Below are positions 34,279-42,892 of a stretch of 64,000 bases of DNA, piece by piece (the first letter of the stretch is position 1; each line of letters begins with the position of its first letter). Both the position numbers and the translations under genes were made by a program. Origin of the DNA: a bacterium. Lineage in GTDB: Bacteria; Armatimonadota; Fimbriimonadia; Fimbriimonadales; Fimbriimonadaceae. The stretch covers positions 310,001 to 374,000 of the forward strand of contig PNMZ01000001.1 in the NCBI GenBank assembly GCA_013823945.1. Reading direction: 5' to 3'. The notes beneath the pieces are model-generated. The model made no database searches. It saw only the letters and a program-made list of their open reading frames with translations, and was not told where the DNA came from.

Positions 34279-36609
34279 TTGGTACGCGACGCCCTCATTC
34301 AACTCATTTCTCAAGCCATTGAAGAATTGGTGGAAAAACAAGTAATTGACCCCTCAATCAAGTCAATACCCATCGAAATCGAACCCCCCAAGCAAGCTGA
34401 CCACGGCGATTTCGCCACAAACTTCTGTCTCGTCGCCTCCAAAACCGCCAAAACCAACCCCCGCGCCCTCGCCGAAACCCTCCTCCCCGCCATCCTTGCA
34501 ATCTCTCAAAATCGTCATCCCCACGTAGGCGGGGACCCAGCCCTGGAAAACCAAGGTTCACTCAATTCCTCCCTCCCCGCTGGGGAGGGGAAGGGGTGGG
34601 GCATAAACACCCAAAATATCGGGAATCCTGAAACTTCCCCCCTCCTCTCCGCCGAAATCGCCGGCCCCGGCTTCATCAATTTCCGCCTCAACCCTGCCTG
34701 GGCTGCCCAATTCCTGACGGAAGTCCTCGAAAACCCAACTACCTTCTACAAACCAAAAAACGACAACCCCCAAACAATCAACGTCGAGTTCGTCTCCGTC
34801 AACCCCAACGGCCCGATCACCATCGGCTCCGGTCGCGGCGCCGCCTTCGGCTCCGCCCTCTGCAATGTCCTCGAAGCCGCCGGAAACACCGTCCACCGCG
34901 AGTACTACATCAACGACGGCGTCAACTCCGAACAAATGCGCCTCTTCGCAGAAAGCGTGAAGGCGATCATCGAAGGCCGCCCCGTCCCCGACAACGGCTA
35001 CAAAGGCGACTATGTTCACAAAACTGCAAACTCAATCTCAACTCTCCTCAATTTTGCCAATGTAAATTCTGAGAGGGCTGGCGATATTTTTCTGAAATTC
35101 GTGCAGGATTTCATTAATGCTACTGATCTATCTGAATATCCAGAGATGCCTATCGCCGCCGAAAAACTTCTAGGTTTAGCTGAAAAATTGAAGCAAGCAG
35201 ATGCTTTGTCATCAGATCATTCTGAACTTGAGTTAATAAGGTATTTCGCTGAGGGCTCAATGGTACGGTCACAATCAGACGATCTTAGGGTCTTCCAAAC
35301 CAACTTTGACACCTGGTTCTCCGAACAATCCCTCCACGACTCCGGACTCGTGGAACAAGAACTCCAACATCTCCTCGCCTCAAACGTCGCCGACGACGCC
35401 CCCACCCGCACAAAAGTCGTTTTCGCCAAAGGCGGAATTATCAAAGAAGTTCTCAAAGAAGGCCAACCCATCGACGGAGATGTTGAAAACGTCGAAGGAT
35501 TCCCTCCCCAAGATTGGGGAGGGCAGGGCGGGGTTGAATCTCCCCCTCTCCGTTTCAATGGAGAGGGGGATCAAGGGGGTGAGGTCAGCCAATCCACATC
35601 CAGTACCATCTGGCTCCGCTCCACCAAATTCGGCGACGACCAGGACCGCGTCCTCAAACGCGCCGACGGCCGCCTCACCTACATCGCCAGCGACGTCGCC
35701 TACCACAAAGACAAGTTCAACCGTCCTGCCAACGCCGACAAGCTCATCACCGTCCTTGGCCCCGACCACCACGGCTACATCGCTCGTCTGACCGCTGTCG
35801 TCGCCGCCATGTTCAGCGACCAAGTTGCCCCGCTCGTTAATCCCGAACCCCTCACCGAGCACGAAGCCCTCATCTACACCAGCATCGCGGAACGCAACCA
35901 ATGCCAAGCCGCCCTCGCTTGGGCAAAAGACCACCTCGAAGTCCAAATTTTCCAAATCGTCCGATTCCTCAAGGATGGCAAACCCGCCCCCATGCGCAAG
36001 CGCGACGGCAACATCTACGCCCTCATTGACCTGATCAACGAAATCGGCGAAACTCTCAAACCCGATGGCACAACCGAAGAAAAGCAACAAGCCGGCTCCG
36101 ACGTGGCGCGCTTCTTCTACCTCATGCGCCACCACGACACCGCGATGGATTTCGACCTCGAACTCGCCACCAAACAGTCCGACGAAAACCCCGTGTTCTA
36201 TGTCCAATACGCCCACGCCCGCATCTGCAGCGTGATCGATAAAGCCATTGAGGAAGGAATCTCCCTCCCCATTGGGGAGGGACTTAGGGAGGGGTCTCTA
36301 GAATACTTACACCTCCTCACCCACCCCAAAGAACTCGCCCTGATCCTCAAAATCTGCGACCTCCAAAACGAAATCGCCCGTACTGCCGAAGACTACAGCG
36401 TCAACCGACTCACCACCTACGCCATCGAACTCGCCCGAACCTACCACAGCTTCTACGACTCTTGCCGGGTCATCCAGCCCGACCAGCCCGAACTCAGCCA
36501 AGCGCGCCTTGCCCTCTGCGAAGCCACCCGAACCGCCCTTCAAGCCGCTCTCGAACTCCTCGGCGTCTCCGCCCCCAACCGCATGGATCGAGCAGAACGA
36601 CCTACCTAA
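34279..36609 (+). CDS. argS: Arginyl-tRNA synthetase, enlarged by in-frame repeats
   Basis: Charges tRNA-Arg. Family blocks are clear: the N-terminal Add-1 domain, HREYYINDGVNSEQM, the WFSEQSLHDSG block, WLRSTKFGDDQDRVL, GPDHHGYIARL, VQYAHARICSVI and the C-terminal helical anticodon domain ending LLGVSAPNRM. At 776 aa it exceeds the usual 550-600. The excess comes from palindromic repeats read in frame at about residues 77-118, 408-431 and 662-668, and from a segment at about 249-338 with AT-rich codons. The HIGH motif position reads TIGS (in NPNGPITIGSGRG), so both histidines are replaced; the KMSKS region reads PMRKRDG. The start is TTG, giving (M)VRDALIQLI, as in other ArgS. It may be functional or degenerate; a second argS elsewhere would settle this. 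Confidence 0.85.
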   Translation: MVRDALIQLISQAIEELVEKQVIDPSIKSIPIEIEPPKQADHGDFATNFCLVASKTAKTNPRALAETLLPAILAISQNRHPHVGGDPALENQGSLNSSLPAGEGKGWGINTQNIGNPETSPLLSAEIAGPGFINFRLNPAWAAQFLTEVLENPTTFYKPKNDNPQTINVEFVSVNPNGPITIGSGRGAAFGSALCNVLEAAGNTVHREYYINDGVNSEQMRLFAESVKAIIEGRPVPDNGYKGDYVHKTANSISTLLNFANVNSERAGDIFLKFVQDFINATDLSEYPEMPIAAEKLLGLAEKLKQADALSSDHSELELIRYFAEGSMVRSQSDDLRVFQTNFDTWFSEQSLHDSGLVEQELQHLLASNVADDAPTRTKVVFAKGGIIKEVLKEGQPIDGDVENVEGFPPQDWGGQGGVESPPLRFNGEGDQGGEVSQSTSSTIWLRSTKFGDDQDRVLKRADGRLTYIASDVAYHKDKFNRPANADKLITVLGPDHHGYIARLTAVVAAMFSDQVAPLVNPEPLTEHEALIYTSIAERNQCQAALAWAKDHLEVQIFQIVRFLKDGKPAPMRKRDGNIYALIDLINEIGETLKPDGTTEEKQQAGSDVARFFYLMRHHDTAMDFDLELATKQSDENPVFYVQYAHARICSVIDKAIEEGISLPIGEGLREGSLEYLHLLTHPKELALILKICDLQNEIARTAEDYSVNRLTTYAIELARTYHSFYDSCRVIQPDQPELSQARLALCEATRTALQAALELLGVSAPNRMDRAERPT
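34513..34540 (+). repeat. dRS3-like palindromic repeat inside argS
   Basis: CGTCATCCCC-acgtaggc-GGGGACCCAG: ATCCCC, eight bases, GGGGAC. This matches the arms-N8-arms layout of the Neisserial dRS3 repeat (ATTCCC-N8-GGGAAT) and the widespread CGTCATTCCCGC family. It is read in frame as RHPHVGGDP. Confidence 0.75.
34571..34601 (+). repeat. CCCTCCCC/GGGGAGGG palindromic repeat inside argS
   Basis: CCCTCCCC-gct-GGGGAGGG is a perfect 8-bp stem with a three-base loop, followed by the G-rich tail gaaggggtggggc. It is read in frame as SLPAGEGKGWG. The same arms recur twice further on in the gene. Confidence 0.78.
35019..35290 (+). other. Segment of atypical codon usage inside argS
   Basis: From about codon 249 to 338 the argS frame uses T- or A-ending codons and codons that are rare nearby (TTA, ATA, CTA, AGG), whereas the flanks end almost always in C or G. 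The encoded stretch between GDYV and FDTWFSE is about 100 residues, against about 55 in ordinary ArgS. This suggests a recombined or inserted piece; relaxed selection on a lineage-specific insertion is the alternative. Confidence 0.55.
35502..35523 (+). repeat. Perfect 10-bp palindrome repeat inside argS
   Basis: CCCTCCCCAA-ga-TTGGGGAGGG, same arms as the repeat at 34571, followed by the tail cagggcgggg. It is read in frame as PPQDWGGQGG. Confidence 0.8.
35541..35583 (+). repeat. TCCCCCTCTCC palindrome repeat inside argS
   Basis: TCCCCCTCTCC, an eight-base loop (gtttcaat), GGAGAGGGGGA: an 11-bp perfect stem, followed by the tail tcaagggggtgagg that is usual for this widespread repeat type. 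It lies 17 bases after the previous palindrome and is read in frame as SPPLRFNGEGDQGGE. Confidence 0.8.
36262..36298 (+). repeat. Third CCCTCCCC-family palindrome inside argS
   Basis: TCCCTCCCC-att-GGGGAGGGA, a 9-bp perfect stem, followed by the tail cttagggagggg. It is read in frame as SLPIGEGLREGS between the VQYAHARICS block and the anticodon-domain helices. Confidence 0.78.
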
Positions 36610-36616
36610 AATGGAT

Positions 36617-36646
36617 GCACCCTAAGCTCTAAAGAGCCTAGGGTGC
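36617..36646. terminator. Bidirectional terminator hairpin between argS and a PEP-CTERM gene
   Basis: GCACCCTA and TAGGGTGC enclose an inner GCTC-TAAA-GAGC hairpin. It lies in the 59-base gap between the two convergent stop codons. There is no strong T-tract on either side (ATCCATTTT on the minus strand), so efficiency is uncertain. Confidence 0.55.
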
Positions 36647-36668
36647 CCGAACCTAACAAGATAATTGC

Positions 36669-37292
36669 TTAGCTTCGCTTCTTGCGAGCCGCAACCAAAG
36701 CCGCAATCCCGCTCAGAACAAGCATCGTTGCCGGCTCCGGAACTGATTCCGTAACCTTGCCCGAACCTGCTTGACCCGGCGTATTCTGAACGTGCATCAA
36801 AGCGCGAAGCGGCGACCCGCCCGTCGAAAACTCGTCAAAGTCCAAAGCATCAAGCCCCGTACCCGTCAACCGAATCGTGACCGAGTCACCCGGTAGCAAC
36901 CGACTCGCCCCGCTTCCAGCATTAGTCGTCTTGAAGTCAATCGAGAAATCGAAAGTCCTTCCCGCATCGGTTGCTTGCCCAAAGCTTGCACCATCAAACG
37001 TAGCGACCTTGCCTCCAATCGCATTCGCCGAAACACCAGTAACGGACGCATCCACATTCAATCTGAGCAAACTAATGAACTGGCCAGCCTGACTCCCTGA
37101 ATTGTGGGTAACCACCAAATCAACCGTATTCGCCGCAACATCCGTAAATACTGCGCTCGCCCATGGAGCCGTTCCACCTGGAGTATCACTGGAAACCACC
37201 GTGTTAAAGTCAAATGTCAAAGTCGCCGCAACTGCTTGACTCGTCAGGGCCAACGCACCCACCATGGTGCCAATCATCAATCTTGTATTCAT
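36669..37292 (-). CDS. PEP-CTERM exported protein
   Basis: A 207-residue secreted protein with signal peptide (cleavage near AVAA, about residue 22), a beta-rich domain without recognised motifs, and a C-terminal exosortase signal: VPEP, hydrophobic helix, then AARKKRS. PEP-CTERM proteins are cleaved and anchored or released by exosortase in the cell envelope. GAGAGGAG lies just before the ATG at 37292; the open frame upstream of it carries no ribosome site. The leader contains GTTGC-TTCG-GCAAC, a hairpin with a UUCG-type tetraloop at 37324-37337. Monocistronic and convergent with argS. Confidence 0.82.
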   Translation of the reverse strand: MNTRLMIGTMVGALALTSQAVAATLTFDFNTVVSSDTPGGTAPWASAVFTDVAANTVDLVVTHNSGSQAGQFISLLRLNVDASVTGVSANAIGGKVATFDGASFGQATDAGRTFDFSIDFKTTNAGSGASRLLPGDSVTIRLTGTGLDALDFDEFSTGGSPLRALMHVQNTPGQAGSGKVTESVPEPATMLVLSGIAALVAARKKRS

Positions 37293-37462
37293 TGCACTCC
37301 TCTCAAACCAATCTGATTCGTATGTTGCCGAAGCAACCTTTCTAGACCTTATCACGATCTGACAACATAAACCGCTTTTGTGGGCCAATCCGGCAATGAA
37401 AACCCGTAACAATACTGTGAATATTCACAAAAACACATCAATCCTACAAGCTCTAGGCTTTG

Positions 37463-38452
37463 CTACTTCCCCAATTCCATATCCGAACTATGCCCCGGGA
37501 ACAGCTTTGCCGAAGGATCAATCATCGTCTTCGCGATACAAACCGCCGTCGCCGCTTCCCCAACTCCCGTCGCAATCAGCTTCAATTTCCCGTCAAACGA
37601 GCACACATCACCGACGGCAAATACCCCTGACAAGTTGGTCTGATACAGATGATCCACAACAATCTGATTCTTCTCAATCGTCAAACCCCAATCCTTGAGC
37701 GGACCAAGTGAAGACTTGAACCCTATATTCACGATCAAAGCATCGCATTCGACTTCGCGTCGCTCTTTGGTCTGAGAATTCTCCAATGTAACCCCGGTCA
37801 AATGACCGTTTCCATGCAACTCCACGACTTGCGACCACAAACAAATCTCCGCATCCGTCGCCTTCAATTGATTCACCGTTTCATCATGCGCTCGGAACCG
37901 ATCATTCCGGTGCACCAGCTTCATCGACGCCGCATCCGGGTGCAACGCGACCGCCCAATCAAACGCCGAATCCCCTCCCCCTACCACAACGCATCGCTTC
38001 CCCTGAAACATCCCCTTATCTCGAACCCCATAGCTTAACCCCTTCCCCTCGAATTCTTCCTCCCGATCAACCCCAATTTTGGTCGGTGAAAACGCACCAG
38101 CCCCCGCGCTAATCACAACCGTTTTGGTCGGCCACTCCATGCCATCCCCCGTAATCACGCACCAATCATCCCCTCGCTGTTCCAAAGTCTCCGCAACCCG
38201 CCCCAAAACAATATCCGGCCCAAACCGCCCCGCTTGCTCTACCAAATTTGCCGCCAAATCCTTCGCCAGCACTTCCGGAAATCCCGGCATATCATAAACA
38301 TATTTCTCCGGATAAAGAGCCGTCAACTGCCCTCCCAAGTCCGACAATGAATCGATTATCCGAACCTTCATTCCCCGCAATCCCGCATAGAACGCACCAA
38401 ACAAACCCACCGGCCCGCCGCCAATAATCGTCACGTCTACCGTCTCTGCCAT
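37463..38452 (-). CDS. Ferredoxin/flavodoxin-NADP reductase, thioredoxin-reductase-like
   Basis: A 329-residue FAD enzyme of the YumC/TrxR-like FNR type, which transfers electrons between NADPH and ferredoxin or flavodoxin. The FAD Rossmann motif GGGPVGLFGAFYAG is at about residues 10-23, the NADPH motif VVGGGDSAFDWA near 155, and the second FAD motif GVFAVGDV near 290. No CxxC redox pair is present, which separates it from true thioredoxin reductase. AGGAGG precedes the ATG at 38452. It lies between two PEP-CTERM genes, apparently without functional link to them. Confidence 0.88.
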   Translation of the reverse strand: MAETVDVTIIGGGPVGLFGAFYAGLRGMKVRIIDSLSDLGGQLTALYPEKYVYDMPGFPEVLAKDLAANLVEQAGRFGPDIVLGRVAETLEQRGDDWCVITGDGMEWPTKTVVISAGAGAFSPTKIGVDREEEFEGKGLSYGVRDKGMFQGKRCVVVGGGDSAFDWAVALHPDAASMKLVHRNDRFRAHDETVNQLKATDAEICLWSQVVELHGNGHLTGVTLENSQTKERREVECDALIVNIGFKSSLGPLKDWGLTIEKNQIVVDHLYQTNLSGVFAVGDVCSFDGKLKLIATGVGEAATAVCIAKTMIDPSAKLFPGHSSDMELGK

Positions 38453-38470
38453 CGCACCTCCTATTGTGAA

Positions 38471-38496
38471 GAAAGGCCGGGGCATTCACCCCGACC
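38471..38496 (-). terminator. Terminator after the second PEP-CTERM gene
   Basis: On the minus strand GGTCGGGG pairs with CCCCGGCC (one G-T pair) around TGAATG, followed by TTTCTTC. It lies between the 38525 stop codon and the reductase gene. Confidence 0.6.
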
Positions 38497-38524
38497 TCCA
38501 CTCCATAAGGCCCCCTGAGGAACC

Positions 38525-39229
38525 CTATTTTCTTTGCTTACGAAGAAAAGCTGCGAGACCCGCCGCTGCCAAAACCGTCATCGTGGCCGGCTCCGGAACT
38601 GCTTCCACACCAAAGTAATAAGTCTGAACATCACTTGTTACGGCTTGACCGTTGATAAATCCTTGAGCGAACAGATCAACTTCCCAGATTCCAGTGCCCG
38701 TAAACGCAAAGTTGTAGTGAGCATGTCCTCCCACCGGAACTGGAAGAACGTCGGCCGCCGAAATCCCATCGAACGTTGACATTCTCACCGTCGGGCTACC
38801 AAACGAATCGGTGCTGTAGAGTGAGAAATGACCTGTACCACTCCCGGGTCGGACAGCGCTGAGGAACAAGTTCACGGCATTGCCATCGAACACGTTGGGT
38901 TCAATCTCTTCGCCCGCAACCCCAAGAAAAACCAGGTTGTTGTTCTGCGTTTGCGGCAAAATCCAAACGTCATTGCCTGCTCCGGCTCCCAAGAAGTTCC
39001 AAGTCGAGCTTCCCGGCTGCGCTACTCGAGCATCTGGGCCAACGAAGACCAATGTGTCGTCCGCTTCAAGTTCCACGTTGTTATCTTCATCATGCAAATG
39101 CAGATCCCAAATCCCGCCTTCATAGCCAACGCCGATGTCCGCATGCTCTGTCGTCAAGATCGTGCCAAAGCCAAACGCTTGACCCGCTACCATGCTCGCA
39201 AGAGCAACCATCATTAAGTTTCGTTTCAT
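38525..39229 (-). CDS. PEP-CTERM protein with choice-of-anchor M-type domain
   Basis: A 234-residue exported protein. The signal peptide ends near AFG (about residue 21). The body starts TEHADIGVGYEGGIWDLHLH and contains GGHAHYNFAFTGTGIWEVD, the His-rich pattern of the choice-of-anchor M (TIGR03769-like) domain. The C-terminus VPEPATM, hydrophobic helix, LRKQRK is an exosortase sorting signal. A poly-purine ribosome site (AGGAAAGGAC, read from the complement) lies upstream. Surface protein of unknown ligand. Confidence 0.8.
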   Translation of the reverse strand: MKRNLMMVALASMVAGQAFGFGTILTTEHADIGVGYEGGIWDLHLHDEDNNVELEADDTLVFVGPDARVAQPGSSTWNFLGAGAGNDVWILPQTQNNNLVFLGVAGEEIEPNVFDGNAVNLFLSAVRPGSGTGHFSLYSTDSFGSPTVRMSTFDGISAADVLPVPVGGHAHYNFAFTGTGIWEVDLFAQGFINGQAVTSDVQTYYFGVEAVPEPATMTVLAAAGLAAFLRKQRK

Positions 39230-39278
39230 AGTCCTTTCCTATTTTTAATCTTGCGGAGACCCTCCACAAGAAAATCGC

Positions 39279-39995
39279 TTAATCCGTCGGCGGTTTGGCA
39301 AAGTCGGTCTGCGAATCTGCAAATCCTTTGACCTTGCCTGCTGGCCAACTCTTGACGTGGGTGTCGGCAAATAGATAATTCGCTGAACCTTCTGTCCTTC
39401 CTGTAAACCCAACCCCAATTCCCTGCCTGAACCGATCCGGTTGTATATCCGCCAAAATCCGACGCCAAGTCAGAGTCGGATTCCCCGTGAACCACCCACG
39501 AGAATGCGTATGATCCTGTTGCCAACTCGCTCCCTGCCGATCACTAATGATAAATGTCGTAACTGTATCTGTCGGCCTCGGCAATTGATCTAAGTTGGTG
39601 ATCGCCCCTGGGCCAGGAACAACAATCCACTCATTAAGTGTGTAACTTGTCCCCCCCAAAAGCCGCCGACGATTCGCATTCGGATCGACCGGGCAAATAC
39701 GAATCTCATCCACTTTCCCGGTATATGGCTTCAACTGCATTATCCAAGAACCTGCCGAATCAATCGGCGAAGTGTGCGAGGAAGTCGGAAACTCCCCGTC
39801 GTAATCACTCGCATACATCGTTAGCGCTATCCCGATCTGGCGCATGTTGCTCATACACTGGGTTTTCTTCGCCGCTACCTTCGCAGAAGCAAAAACTGGG
39901 AATAGAATCGCCGCCAATATCGCAATGATTGCAATCACAACCAGCAACTCAATCAAGGTAAAGCCTGAAACCGCCCTGCCTCCTAATGCAATCAT
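39279..39995 (-). CDS. Prepilin-like protein with DUF1559-type C-terminus
   Basis: A 238-residue pilin-like protein. The leader [11 protein letters not shown] is followed by [20 protein letters not shown], with Gly at -1 and Glu at +5, then the typical [27 protein letters not shown]. The C-terminal part contains [12 protein letters not shown], like the H-x9-DG region of DUF1559 proteins of Planctomycetota and Armatimonadota. ATG at 39995 has no clear ribosome site; the open frame runs 16 codons upstream. It is divergent from a homologous gene on the plus strand. Confidence 0.8.
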   Translation of the reverse strand: MIALGGRAVSGFTLIELLVVIAIIAILAAILFPVFASAKVAAKKTQCMSNMRQIGIALTMYASDYDGEFPTSSHTSPIDSAGSWIMQLKPYTGKVDEIRICPVDPNANRRRLLGGTSYTLNEWIVVPGPGAITNLDQLPRPTDTVTTFIISDRQGASWQQDHTHSRGWFTGNPTLTWRRILADIQPDRFRQGIGVGFTGRTEGSANYLFADTHVKSWPAGKVKGFADSQTDFAKPPTD

Positions 39996-40113
39996 ATTGC
40001 AATAATACTCAGTAAACGCAACAGAGTTGCAGTAATAAAGCAACTTTATATCAAAAACGGGACCTTACTGGAACAATATTGCGTTAACATTGCATTAAAC
40101 TAGAGTCACCTCA
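39996..40113. promoter_or_regulatory. Divergent promoter region between two pilin-like genes
   Basis: An AT-rich 118-base region rich in the words TTGC and GCAA: ATTGCAATA, the perfect small dyad GCAAC-aga-GTTGC, ATTGCG and CATTGCAT. No single pair of -35/-10 boxes is convincing. The spaced half-sites suggest a shared regulator for both pilins (inference). Confidence 0.4.
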
Positions 40114-40776
40114 ATGAAAAGTCGAGCTTTTACCCTCATCGAACTCCTCGTGGTCATCGCCATCATTGCGATCCTTGCCGCAATCCTCTTCCCCGTTTTC
40201 GCCAAAGCCAAAGAAGCCGCCAAGAAAACCCAAGACCTTAGCAACATCAAACAAATCGGAACCGCTATTCAACTGTATGCCGCCGACTATGATGATCGGA
40301 GCATGGAAAAGAACGAGCCCGAAGACTACGATTGGTTCGAACCTCTGTACCCTTACGTCAAGAATCGCCAAATCTTCCGTTCACCTGCGCTCAACTCCAC
40401 TCCGGACGAACTGCCAACCGACTACCTCATCAATGGCGTATTCGCCCACAGCGTTTCCTTGACTCAGTTCAGTGACATCGCCGGTCAAGTCATGATCGCC
40501 CTCCGCACTCAAGAAACTGAAGACTCCGACTACCACCCTTGGCCCTCCGACGACGTCTCTTGGGATGACCCCGCTCAGTACTTCGGCGACGAAGGTGATG
40601 GCCCTGAAAACTGGTTCGAGGAAAGAATCTTTCAGACCGCATTCTCCGAAGGAGCAAATTACGGATTCGGTGACTCCCATGCCAAGTTCCATAAATTCTC
40701 CCAAACGTTGGCCAACCGCCCCTATCCGGGAATGCACAACGTAGATCGGTTCATCCCCGCTTACGAACGCGACTAG
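40114..40776 (+). CDS. Prepilin-like protein with DUF1559-type C-terminus
   Basis: A 220-residue pilin-like protein: leader MKSRA, then [20 protein letters not shown], with Ala at -1 and Glu at +5, followed by [24 protein letters not shown]. The remainder is acidic, and [13 protein letters not shown] near the end corresponds to the DUF1559-type motif. Its helix and early domain are close to the divergent neighbour, so the pair probably arose by duplication. Substrate of PilD; surface filament or minor component (inference). Confidence 0.85.
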   Translation: MKSRAFTLIELLVVIAIIAILAAILFPVFAKAKEAAKKTQDLSNIKQIGTAIQLYAADYDDRSMEKNEPEDYDWFEPLYPYVKNRQIFRSPALNSTPDELPTDYLINGVFAHSVSLTQFSDIAGQVMIALRTQETEDSDYHPWPSDDVSWDDPAQYFGDEGDGPENWFEERIFQTAFSEGANYGFGDSHAKFHKFSQTLANRPYPGMHNVDRFIPAYERD

Positions 40777-40803
40777 TCTTACTCACGAGGAAGTCCTTTG
40801 GGG

Positions 40804-40836
40804 CCCTTACCTATGCCGTCAAAAGAGGGGTAAGGG
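40804..40836. repeat. Inverted repeat between a pilin gene and mnmG
   Basis: CCCTTACC and GGTAAGGG form an 8-bp stem with a 17-base loop, followed by ggataaaaat. There is no T-tract on the plus strand, so it is not a standard terminator. It resembles the C-rich/G-rich arms of the argS repeats but is not the same sequence. Confidence 0.45.
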
Positions 40837-40870
40837 GATAAAAATCGCAAACTGTCACAATAGCAGTGCA

Positions 40871-42787
40871 GTGCAAAACTTTGACGTCATCGTCGTCGGT
40901 GCCGGACACGCCGGAATTGAAGCCGCTCTCGCCTCCGCGCGAATCGGCGTCAACACTCTGTGCGTGACTCTCCGCGCCGACAGAATCGGTCATCTCCCGT
41001 GCAACTGCAGCATAGGCGGTCCCGCAAAAGGGCACATTGCTCGAGAAGTTGATGCCCTTGGCGGACAAATGGCCGTCACGACCGACCACACCCTCACTCA
41101 CAACCGCCGGGTCGGAACCGGAAAGGGCCCCGCCGTTCAAACCCTGCGCGCCCAAGTCTGCAAAAACGCGTACCCCGAATTCATGCAAAAGGTTTTTGCG
41201 GAACAATCAAACCTCTCCCTTCTCGAAGGTCAAGTCCTCACCGTAGTAACCCAAGGCGAAACCATCACCGGAGTTGAAGTTCTCCTCAATGGAACCGATC
41301 AGTCCATAATTATCAACTGCCGATCCGTCGTCATCACCACTGGTACTTTCCTCAACGGCCTATGCCACGAAGGCAAAACGAAAACCGTCGCGGCTCGCCA
41401 AGGAGACCAAGCAGTCTCAAATCTTTCCGATTTCCTCCGGGACCTCGGAATTCGCCAACGCAGGTTCAAAACTGGCACAACACCCAGAATTGCACTGAGC
41501 AGTCTAGATTTATCCAAAACTCTCGTCATGCCATCCGAACCCGAGGCCGGGCCAATGTCGTTCATCCACGACCATACGTTTGAAACTCAACCCCTTCTCC
41601 CCACCTGGCAAACCCACACATCGCGAGTAACCCACGACATTCTCCGCGAACGACTCGACGAATCCGCAATGTTCAGCGGGCAAATCGAAGGGGTCGGTCC
41701 CCGCTACTGCCCGTCCATCGAAGACAAAGTTGTCCGATTTGCCGACAAAGACTCCCACCCCATTTTCCTCGAACAAGAAATGTGGAACGATGAGTCCATA
41801 TATGTCCAAGGGTTCAGCAGTTCAATGCCCGGCGAAGTCCAACTTGCCGCGCTCCAAACGATTCCCGGCCTCGAAAATGTGCACATGATCCGCCCAGGAT
41901 ACGCCGTTGAATACGACATGGCGGATCCCCTCCAGCTCCGCCCGACCCTCATGTCCAAACTTCTCCCCGGACTCTTTCTTGCCGGGCAGATCAATGGAAC
42001 GTCCGGCTACGAGGAAGCCGCTGGACAAGGCATCGTCGCCGGAATCAATGCCGCCCGTTTTGCGACCGATCAGTCAGAAATTATTTTCCCCCGCAACAAC
42101 AGCTTCATCGGTGTAATGATCGACGACCTCGTTACAAAAGGCGTAGATGACCCATACCGAATGCTCACGGCCCGAGCCGAACACCGACTCTTCCTGCGCC
42201 ACGACAATGCCGACCAACGCCTTACCCCCCTCAGTTCAGAAATTGGACTTGCCAGTCCAGAACGCCAGGATCGCCTCAAACGCAAACTCCAACTCCTTTC
42301 CCAGACGCGTGAAGAACTTGATACAACCTACATCTTCGAAGCTGAAAACCCGCGCCTCGAAAAGTACGAAATCGGCATCATCAAGAACAAAGCCACACTT
42401 TTCGACATCCTCAAACGACCAAATATGTCCCTCGCTCACCTCGAACGAGTAGCCAATGACCTCAACATCCCGACCCCCATCCTCACAGAGACCCCCGATA
42501 ACCGTCTCCGCCACGAAGTCCGCGAGCAAATCGAAATCCAATCCGTATACGACGGCTACCTCAAGCGCCAGCTTGAAGAAATCGAAGCCGCCGAAAAACT
42601 CGAAAGCCTGGTGATCCCCCTGAATTTTGACTATGCCAGCATCAAGAGCTTGAGTTTTGAAAGTACCGAGAAACTCACAAGAATCCAACCTGCAACAATC
42701 GGACAAGCCGGACGCATCCCCGGCGTCCGACCATCCGACATCGCTCTCTTGATCGGGCACTTGCGGCAACGCGCCGCCGCCCGATAA
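40871..42787 (+). CDS. mnmG: tRNA uridine-5-carboxymethylaminomethyl modification enzyme
   Basis: FAD enzyme that with MnmE modifies the wobble uridine of several tRNAs. The FAD motif [13 protein letters not shown] lies at residues 8-20, [21 protein letters not shown] is the family hallmark at about 46-66, and [21 protein letters not shown] is near 365. The C-terminal helical MnmE-binding domain is present ([13 protein letters not shown]). Length 638 aa matches the family. The start is GTG, with a weak ribosome site. MnmE is not in the window. Confidence 0.96.
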   Translation: MQNFDVIVVGAGHAGIEAALASARIGVNTLCVTLRADRIGHLPCNCSIGGPAKGHIAREVDALGGQMAVTTDHTLTHNRRVGTGKGPAVQTLRAQVCKNAYPEFMQKVFAEQSNLSLLEGQVLTVVTQGETITGVEVLLNGTDQSIIINCRSVVITTGTFLNGLCHEGKTKTVAARQGDQAVSNLSDFLRDLGIRQRRFKTGTTPRIALSSLDLSKTLVMPSEPEAGPMSFIHDHTFETQPLLPTWQTHTSRVTHDILRERLDESAMFSGQIEGVGPRYCPSIEDKVVRFADKDSHPIFLEQEMWNDESIYVQGFSSSMPGEVQLAALQTIPGLENVHMIRPGYAVEYDMADPLQLRPTLMSKLLPGLFLAGQINGTSGYEEAAGQGIVAGINAARFATDQSEIIFPRNNSFIGVMIDDLVTKGVDDPYRMLTARAEHRLFLRHDNADQRLTPLSSEIGLASPERQDRLKRKLQLLSQTREELDTTYIFEAENPRLEKYEIGIIKNKATLFDILKRPNMSLAHLERVANDLNIPTPILTETPDNRLRHEVREQIEIQSVYDGYLKRQLEEIEAAEKLESLVIPLNFDYASIKSLSFESTEKLTRIQPATIGQAGRIPGVRPSDIALLIGHLRQRAAAR

Positions 42788-42792
42788 CCTCG

Positions 42793-42885
42793 TCAACTAC
42801 CAAGCAGCCGAAACGCCAAAAAGATCACACTTGCTCCAACCAAGAAGCCGAAGAAAAGCTTTTGCGCAACTGTTTTTGATCCCAT
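42793..42885 (-). CDS. Possible 30-residue single-helix membrane peptide
   Basis: An ATG-initiated frame gives 30 residues: a polar start (MGSKTVAQK) followed by one hydrophobic helix (LFFGFLVGASVIFLAF) and LLGS. It ends five bases from the mnmG stop on the other strand and is preceded by a perfect dyad. No ribosome site is visible, and the frame is short enough to occur by chance, so this is tentative. Confidence 0.3.
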   Translation of the reverse strand: MGSKTVAQKLFFGFLVGASVIFLAFRLLGS

Positions 42886-42892
42886 AAAAATG

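Noticed and set aside
35380-36216. Minus-strand open frame of 278 codons inside argS
   Set aside because: Antisense shadow with Gly/Val/Asp-rich composition; argS blocks are clear on the plus strand.
34513-36298. CRISPR array made of the argS palindromes
   Set aside because: Units differ in sequence, spacing is irregular (20 to 700 bases) and they lie within a coding frame; no cas genes are present.
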